Positions 29,824-34,899 of a stretch of 34,899 nucleotides of DNA are shown here, in pieces. The DNA lies in contig JAAYIA010000012.1 of assembly GCA_012735145.1 (NCBI GenBank), positions 1 through 34,899 of the forward strand, in the 5' to 3' direction. The translations under genes and the position numbers were made by a program. This DNA is from Clostridiales bacterium (lineage in GTDB: Bacteria > Bacillota > Clostridia > Peptostreptococcales > Anaerovoracaceae). Within the stretch, counting starts at the first letter, position 1; each line of letters starts with the position of its first letter. The notes beneath the pieces were generated by a model, which ran no database searches, was not told the origin of the DNA, and was given only the letters and a program-made list of their open reading frames with translations.

Positions 29824-31251
29824 TCACAGCTTATCTGCTATTTCAATGAAAAGAACCCTTTTGGTTGTGTCAGAAACATGGTATTTCTGTGAATATTTTC
29901 CCTTTTGTCGCTCAGTTTCACTTCCGAGATAATTGCTCGGCAATACCCACAGAACTTCATTATCTATTGCTACCATAAGTATGCTTTCTCTGGCTATCTT
30001 CTTAACCTTGCTGTCAACAAAATAATCCTGTATCTTCTTATGCCCATTTTTTATTGCAATAAAGTCCCCTTCTTCTCTCCCTCTGAGCTTCAGTTCTCCA
30101 ACCTTACCCGGGTAATCTATATTAAATTCATCAAAATCAAATGCGGCATATAGGGAGTTGTCATGAGGATTGTAGTCCTGGATCATCATTACCTGTGGTA
30201 TCATTCTAAGACTTGAATCAATGGGTATGATCTGTTCTTTATCCGGCACAGAGAAAATAATGGTCTCATATTCTCTTCTTGCCCTAAATCCATCAGGCAA
30301 ATCTATGCTCCCGGATGGATTATCACTGTAAATAAGCGCTAGTGTCGCATTAACCAGCTCAAAACTTATTTTATCCTCAATCCCAATCAAATCGAAAATA
30401 AGATTTACGATTCTGCTATTGATAGCCGGTGGATTTTCCTTAATACCTGTTATATCCAATCTCACCATGTTTGAATCTATATTTATTTTATCGGAACACT
30501 CTGAAAAAGCTATATCTCTGAGTAATACATTGTCTATTTGTGCCAATTCAGCATATCTTAGAAGAGCCTGTCTAATTTTTGGGTTATAATTTTTTTCTAA
30601 ATATGGAATGAGCTCATTTCTAATTTTATTGCGTGTATAATCAGTTCCTTCATTTGATTGATCAATATTAGGATGCAGCTTGTTCACCTCAATATATTGT
30701 TCAATTTCCTTTCTTGTTACTCCAAGCAGTGGTCGTATAAGTAAAAATCCTTTTTCTGTTGCCCTTGTTAAAGGCATTCCCTCCAATCCCGTTGGTCCGG
30801 TTCCTCTCAATAGTCTGAACAAAACCGTTTCGCTTTGGTCATCTGCATTATGTGCTACAGCAACGTATATCTTGTCGTGTTCCACGCCTTCCGCTTGAAG
30901 GTCTTCGCATACATCATCAAAAATTTCGTATCTGATATATCTTCCTGCTTCTTCAGTAGATATATGCAATTCTTCTGCTATCGCTTTGCAGTCAACCTCA
31001 AATACATTGCAATCAAGACCCATCTTCTCACACATTTTTGCTGCTCTTATCTGTTCTTCATCAGCCTCCGGTCTCAGTTTATGGTTGATGTGAACCGGAA
31101 CAAGTGTAAGGTTGTAGACATCGGCGATGCTTGCTAATGCATGGAGCAAACAAAGCGAATCAGGTCCTCCTGAAAAACCCACAACAATAACCGAATTTTC
31201 TTCAATTAAATTGCTGTCTATTATTGAATCCATTATATGTTTTTTTTGCAC
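29824..31251 (-). CDS. tilS: tRNA(Ile)-lysidine synthetase
   Basis: VGFSGGPDSLCLLH, HINHKLRPEADEEQ, AHNADDQSETVLFRLLRGTG. Confidence 0.97.
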   Translation of the reverse strand: MQKKHIMDSIIDSNLIEENSVIVVGFSGGPDSLCLLHALASIADVYNLTLVPVHINHKLRPEADEEQIRAAKMCEKMGLDCNVFEVDCKAIAEELHISTEEAGRYIRYEIFDDVCEDLQAEGVEHDKIYVAVAHNADDQSETVLFRLLRGTGPTGLEGMPLTRATEKGFLLIRPLLGVTRKEIEQYIEVNKLHPNIDQSNEGTDYTRNKIRNELIPYLEKNYNPKIRQALLRYAELAQIDNVLLRDIAFSECSDKINIDSNMVRLDITGIKENPPAINSRIVNLIFDLIGIEDKISFELVNATLALIYSDNPSGSIDLPDGFRARREYETIIFSVPDKEQIIPIDSSLRMIPQVMMIQDYNPHDNSLYAAFDFDEFNIDYPGKVGELKLRGREEGDFIAIKNGHKKIQDYFVDSKVKKIARESILMVAIDNEVLWVLPSNYLGSETERQKGKYSQKYHVSDTTKRVLFIEIADKL

Positions 31252-31260
31252 AGCATCTCC

Positions 31261-32091
31261 TTATTTATTTATATTAAAAAATCTACATCCGTTCTCTGTG
31301 AGAGTACGTGCTACATCGGTATACTCCATTCCTTTGATTATCGCCATTCTTCTTACAATATATTCAATATACTGTGGTTTGTTCGGTCTTCCCCGTAGAG
31401 GTTCCGGTGCCATATAAGGGGCATCAGTCTCAGAAAGTAAGAATTCAATTGGAATCGTTCTTGCAACTTCTATAGCCTTCTTCCCGTTCTTGAAAGTTAT
31501 TGGTCCTCCAAGGGATATAGTTGCTCCAAGGTTAATATATTCCTCGGCAAGCGAAGCAGAGCCGGAGAAGCAATGCATTTGAACTCTTGCATCGCTTATT
31601 TCTCCTATTGCAGATTTTCTTTTTGCAAACCATGTCTTTCTTTCCTCCGAAAAAGCTCCTTCTTCTTGTAAAATATCCATGGTTAGCTTGTGAGCATCTC
31701 TTGAATGCACAGCTATGGGCATTTTGAGCTCGTTGGCGATTCTTATCTGCCTGCGAAACAAGTCTTTTTGTTCTTCTTTGTTGTCTTTTCCATAATAAAA
31801 ATCCAGTCCTATCTCACCGATTGCAACAGCTTTAGGATGAGAAGCAAGTCTTCTTATCTCGCTGATATCCGCATCGGAATAATAAGAAGCTTGACATGGA
31901 TGTATTCCTACGGCCGCATAGCACCAGCTATAATCCTCGGCATTTTTTAACGCCTGCTTTGACGATTCAACGCTATCCGAAGCGTCTATTATATATGCAA
32001 GATCAGAGGTCTCAATTTCCTCCGCAAGCTGTTTTCTTTCGTCTTCCGTATATTTCTCATAATTAAGATGTGTATGTGCATCAAATAACAT
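31261..32091 (-). CDS. tatD: TatD family hydrolase
   Basis: MLFDAHTHLN, GEIGLDFYYGKD, SETDAPYMAP. ATG at 32091 with AAAGGAAAT upstream; the track start at 32160 lies upstream of a terminator hairpin. Confidence 0.95.
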   Translation of the reverse strand: MLFDAHTHLNYEKYTEDERKQLAEEIETSDLAYIIDASDSVESSKQALKNAEDYSWCYAAVGIHPCQASYYSDADISEIRRLASHPKAVAIGEIGLDFYYGKDNKEEQKDLFRRQIRIANELKMPIAVHSRDAHKLTMDILQEEGAFSEERKTWFAKRKSAIGEISDARVQMHCFSGSASLAEEYINLGATISLGGPITFKNGKKAIEVARTIPIEFLLSETDAPYMAPEPLRGRPNKPQYIEYIVRRMAIIKGMEYTDVARTLTENGCRFFNINK

Positions 32092-32111
32092 AATATTTCC
32101 TTTAAATTTTA

Positions 32112-32138
32112 CAAAAGGGTCTCCGAATATGAGACCCT
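32112..32138 (-). terminator. Intrinsic terminator between metG and tatD
   Basis: Minus strand AGGGTCTC-ATATTCG-GAGACCCT followed by TTTGT. Confidence 0.7.
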
Positions 32139-32173
32139 CTATGATTATTCCAATAGGCAAATTTGCCTGCTAA

Positions 32174-33757
32174 TTATTTTGTATTGGCCGCTTCTCGCAT
32201 TTGCTCTAAGACTTCAAGTTCTTTATCTATGTCCAATCTTGGGAATAACTGATCCCCCTTGCAAACTTTATTTCCTGCCATCTGATAAAATTCAAAAGTA
32301 TCTTCCCATTTTGTTTGTACTTCCGAAAGCCCAAGCTGATCTCTCATTCGCTCTGATGTTGTATGCATGAAAGGCACTATCAATATTGAAACGATTCTCA
32401 GACACTCGGCAAGATTTCTCATTACCGTTTTGAGTTCATCTTGTCTGGCTTCCTCCTTGGCAAGAACCCAAGGAGTTTTTTCATCAATATATTTATTAGC
32501 TTTTCTTATTAGAACCCAAATTTCTTCAAGCGCCATGTTGTACTGGAAAGCATTCATCTTCTCTTCAACACGTCCTGCAACGGATGTAGCCAAAGCAATA
32601 AGTTCATCATCCAATACATCTTTTGTATTCGCTTCAGGAACTACTCCTCCGCAATATTTTTCTATCATCGAAATGGTTCTCGAAAGCAGATTTCCAAGAT
32701 CGTTTGCAAGGTCAAAATTGATTCTCTTGAGCATTACCTCATTTGTATATACTCCATCCTGTCCAAAGGTGTACTCCCTAAGAAGAAAATACTTTAATGC
32801 ATCAATTCCGTACCTGTCGATTAAAATTTCGGGGTCGACGATATTGCCCTTCGACTTTGACATCTTTCCTCCATCAATCAAGAGCCATCCATGACCGAGA
32901 ATCTGTTTTGGCAGAGGCTCTTCTATCGACATCAGCATCGCAGGCCATATTATTGAATGGAACCTTACAATTTCCTTACCCACAAGATGTACATCGGCAG
33001 GCCAATACTTCTTATACAAACTATCTTCTTCCGTTCCCCATCCAAGAGAAGTAATATAGTTGCTTAGAGCATCCAACCAAACATATATAACATGATCTTC
33101 ATCTATAGGAACAGGTATTCCCCAATCGAACTCCGATCTCGAGATACATAAGTCCTCAAGTCCTTGCTCAACAAAGGCTATCATTTCATTTCTTCTCGAT
33201 TCCGGTTGCAAAAAATTCTCGTTGTTACGGAAGAGATCTAAAAGCTTGTCAGAGTATGCCGATAATTTAAAGAAGTATGCATCTTCTTGCATTTTTTTGA
33301 CAGGTCTACCGCAATCGGGGCAAAGTCCTTTCTCGGCCTGTGTATCGGTCCAAAATGATTCGCAAGGAGTACAGTACCAGCCCTCATATTTACCCTTATA
33401 TATGTCTCCATTCTTATACATCTTCATGAATATCTTCTGAACACCTTCAATATGCCTTGGCTCGGTTGTTCTTATGAAGTCATCATAGCTTATCTCCATT
33501 TTATTCCACAACCTTAAGATGGTCTCCACTACGGAGTCTACATATTCTTTTGGAGTGCAGCCCGCTTCATCAGCACACTTCTCTATTTTCTGACCATGCT
33601 CATCTGTTCCCGTAAGGAATCTGACATCATAGCCTGAGAGTCTCTTAAACCTTGCCATTGCGTCAGCCATAACAGTACAGTATGTATGCCCGATATGAAG
33701 TTTAGCACTTGGATAGTAAATAGGTGTGGTAATATAGTATGTTTTCTTGTCTTCCAT
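32174..33757 (-). CDS. metG: Methionyl-tRNA synthetase, short form
   Basis: HIGHTYC, CTPC/CPDC zinc site, KMSKSKGN. 527 aa with no C-terminal tRNA-binding domain. Confidence 0.97.
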   Translation of the reverse strand: MEDKKTYYITTPIYYPSAKLHIGHTYCTVMADAMARFKRLSGYDVRFLTGTDEHGQKIEKCADEAGCTPKEYVDSVVETILRLWNKMEISYDDFIRTTEPRHIEGVQKIFMKMYKNGDIYKGKYEGWYCTPCESFWTDTQAEKGLCPDCGRPVKKMQEDAYFFKLSAYSDKLLDLFRNNENFLQPESRRNEMIAFVEQGLEDLCISRSEFDWGIPVPIDEDHVIYVWLDALSNYITSLGWGTEEDSLYKKYWPADVHLVGKEIVRFHSIIWPAMLMSIEEPLPKQILGHGWLLIDGGKMSKSKGNIVDPEILIDRYGIDALKYFLLREYTFGQDGVYTNEVMLKRINFDLANDLGNLLSRTISMIEKYCGGVVPEANTKDVLDDELIALATSVAGRVEEKMNAFQYNMALEEIWVLIRKANKYIDEKTPWVLAKEEARQDELKTVMRNLAECLRIVSILIVPFMHTTSERMRDQLGLSEVQTKWEDTFEFYQMAGNKVCKGDQLFPRLDIDKELEVLEQMREAANTK

Positions 33758-33818
33758 CGTAAAACCTTCCTGCTCACATGAGAGCTTCCATCGATTTTTA
33801 TTTCTTTACAGTTGTTTA

Positions 33819-33824
33819 TTATAC
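33819..33824 (-). promoter_or_regulatory. Possible metG promoter -10
   Basis: Minus strand TGGTATAAT; the -35 is weak (ATGACG at 17 nt). Confidence 0.4.
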
Positions 33825-33880
33825 CAAAAAATGACAACATCGTCATCGTTTTGATAAGGATTTACATATTTAGAGCCATA

Positions 33881-33924
33881 AAAAAAGGAGTTTTCGATTA
33901 TATTTTCCCGAAAACCCCTTTTTT
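33881..33924. terminator. Terminator after the 2-oxoacid oxidoreductase genes
   Basis: AAAAAAGGAGTTTTCG ... CGAAAACCCCTTTTTT stem with one mismatch, T-rich tail. Confidence 0.75.
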
Positions 33925-33948
33925 GTTTTTTCTATATATTATCCGATT

Positions 33949-34497
33949 CTACTTTTTTGCAGCTTTTCCAATCTCTAAACCCTTTTTGAATGCATCGACA
34001 TTAGGCTCTATGAGTTTTGGTTTTTTGCTAAACTTCTCCTCAATTCCCTTAACGATAACGTCTTCCGGAACCGCATTGGTATATCCTACATATACTCCGA
34101 GCATGATAACGTTGATTGCCCTTTCGTTTCCGATGTCTATTGCCATCTGAGTAACCGGTGCTTTAATAACGTTAATATCATCTCTTTCAATTTCGTCGGT
34201 AACAATTGTGCTGTTAACAAACAAATTTCCGCCGGCTTTGAGATTTCCGATAAATGTGCGGTAAGATGGCCCGTTCATTACAATAAGGTCTTCCAGATTA
34301 TAACTTACAGGAGCTCCGATTTCATCATCCGAGATAACCACAAAACAGTTTGCTGTGCCACCTCTCATAGCAGCTCCATATGAAGGGAAAAATGTTACAT
34401 TCAGATCAGTTGCTTGTGCTGTTGCTGTTGCGAGCAGATTTCCCATCGTCATTACGCCTTGTCCGCCGAATCCGGCGATCATAATATTTCTTTCCAT
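33949..34497 (-). CDS. 2-oxoacid:ferredoxin oxidoreductase, gamma subunit
   Basis: IMIAGFGGQGVMTMGNLLATA, FPSYGAAMRGGTANCFVVIS. Confidence 0.93.
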   Translation of the reverse strand: MERNIMIAGFGGQGVMTMGNLLATATAQATDLNVTFFPSYGAAMRGGTANCFVVISDDEIGAPVSYNLEDLIVMNGPSYRTFIGNLKAGGNLFVNSTIVTDEIERDDINVIKAPVTQMAIDIGNERAINVIMLGVYVGYTNAVPEDVIVKGIEEKFSKKPKLIEPNVDAFKKGLEIGKAAKK

Positions 34498-34507
34498 TTA
34501 TCGCCCC

Positions 34508-34899
34508 CTACTTCTTCTCTCCGCCATCTCTGTATAGCCCGAGAGGATACTCCGCAAACATATTTTCTCTCAGGAAATCCAGAGAATCAACAGCGGTTAA
34601 TCCCCAATTTGTCGGACATGATGTAACTATCTCTACCATCGAAAAGCCCTTGCCTTCGATCTGATACTCGAATGCCTTCTTGATGGCTTTTCTTGCCTTT
34701 ATTACATTCTGAGGAGTATCGCAAGAAACTCTCTCAAGATAATAAGGCGCAGTAAGCTGATTGAGTACCTCACACATATGCATAGGGTACCCATGCTCTT
34801 CAGCATTTCTTCCTTTCGGCGTAGTGGTTGATTTCATGCCTAACAATGTCGTAGGAGCCATCTGTCCTCCTGTCATCCCGTATATTCCGTTATTGACAA
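34508..34899 (-). CDS. 2-oxoacid:ferredoxin oxidoreductase, beta subunit (5' end outside the window)
   Basis: MTGGQMAPTTLLGMKSTTTPKGRN ... VEIVTSCPTNWGL; the frame stays open to the window edge (NNGIYGMTGGQ). Confidence 0.92.
   Translation of the reverse strand, partial: VNNGIYGMTGGQMAPTTLLGMKSTTTPKGRNAEEHGYPMHMCEVLNQLTAPYYLERVSCDTPQNVIKARKAIKKAFEYQIEGKGFSMVEIVTSCPTNWGLTAVDSLDFLRENMFAEYPLGLYRDGGEKK

Noticed and set aside
33758-33948. T-box riboswitch upstream of metG
   Set aside because: The leader is too short and no T-box (TGGNACCGCG) motif is visible.

Overview
The window looks like a Firmicutes/Clostridia-type chromosome. It has two parts. (1) About 1.1-7.7 kb is a low-GC accessory 'graveyard' of broken genes: MobC and relaxase fragments, an ISL3-type IS with a disrupted transposase, a sortase truncated before its catalytic Cys, an LPXTG choice-of-anchor-A/CnaB adhesin interrupted by one in-frame TAA, a frameshifted DUF5655-type gene and an ISLre2 transposase remnant. 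(2) About 7.75-34.9 kb is a dense core block, almost all on the minus strand: guaB/guaA, groES/groEL with CIRCE, OGG1-like glycosylase, a P-loop ATPase with an Asp23-like C-terminus, rex, acp, ABC-F, tsaD/rimI/tsaB/tsaE, ribU with an FMN riboswitch, a PepV-like dipeptidase, an orphan substrate-binding lipoprotein, dus, coaX, a PucR-type regulator, ftsH, tilS, tatD, metG and 2-oxoacid:ferredoxin oxidoreductase genes. The left edge carries the 5' half of a TPP riboswitch on the minus strand. The observations I rate highest are: an unusual purine pair (Tritrichomonas-type IMPDH next to a GMP synthase with no glutaminase domain), the Asp23-P-loop ATPase fusion, a perfect palindrome over the -35 of an unannotated ferredoxin gene beside rex, and the single-stop adhesin. 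I found no clearly new defence or mobile system; the accessory region looks mostly degenerate.
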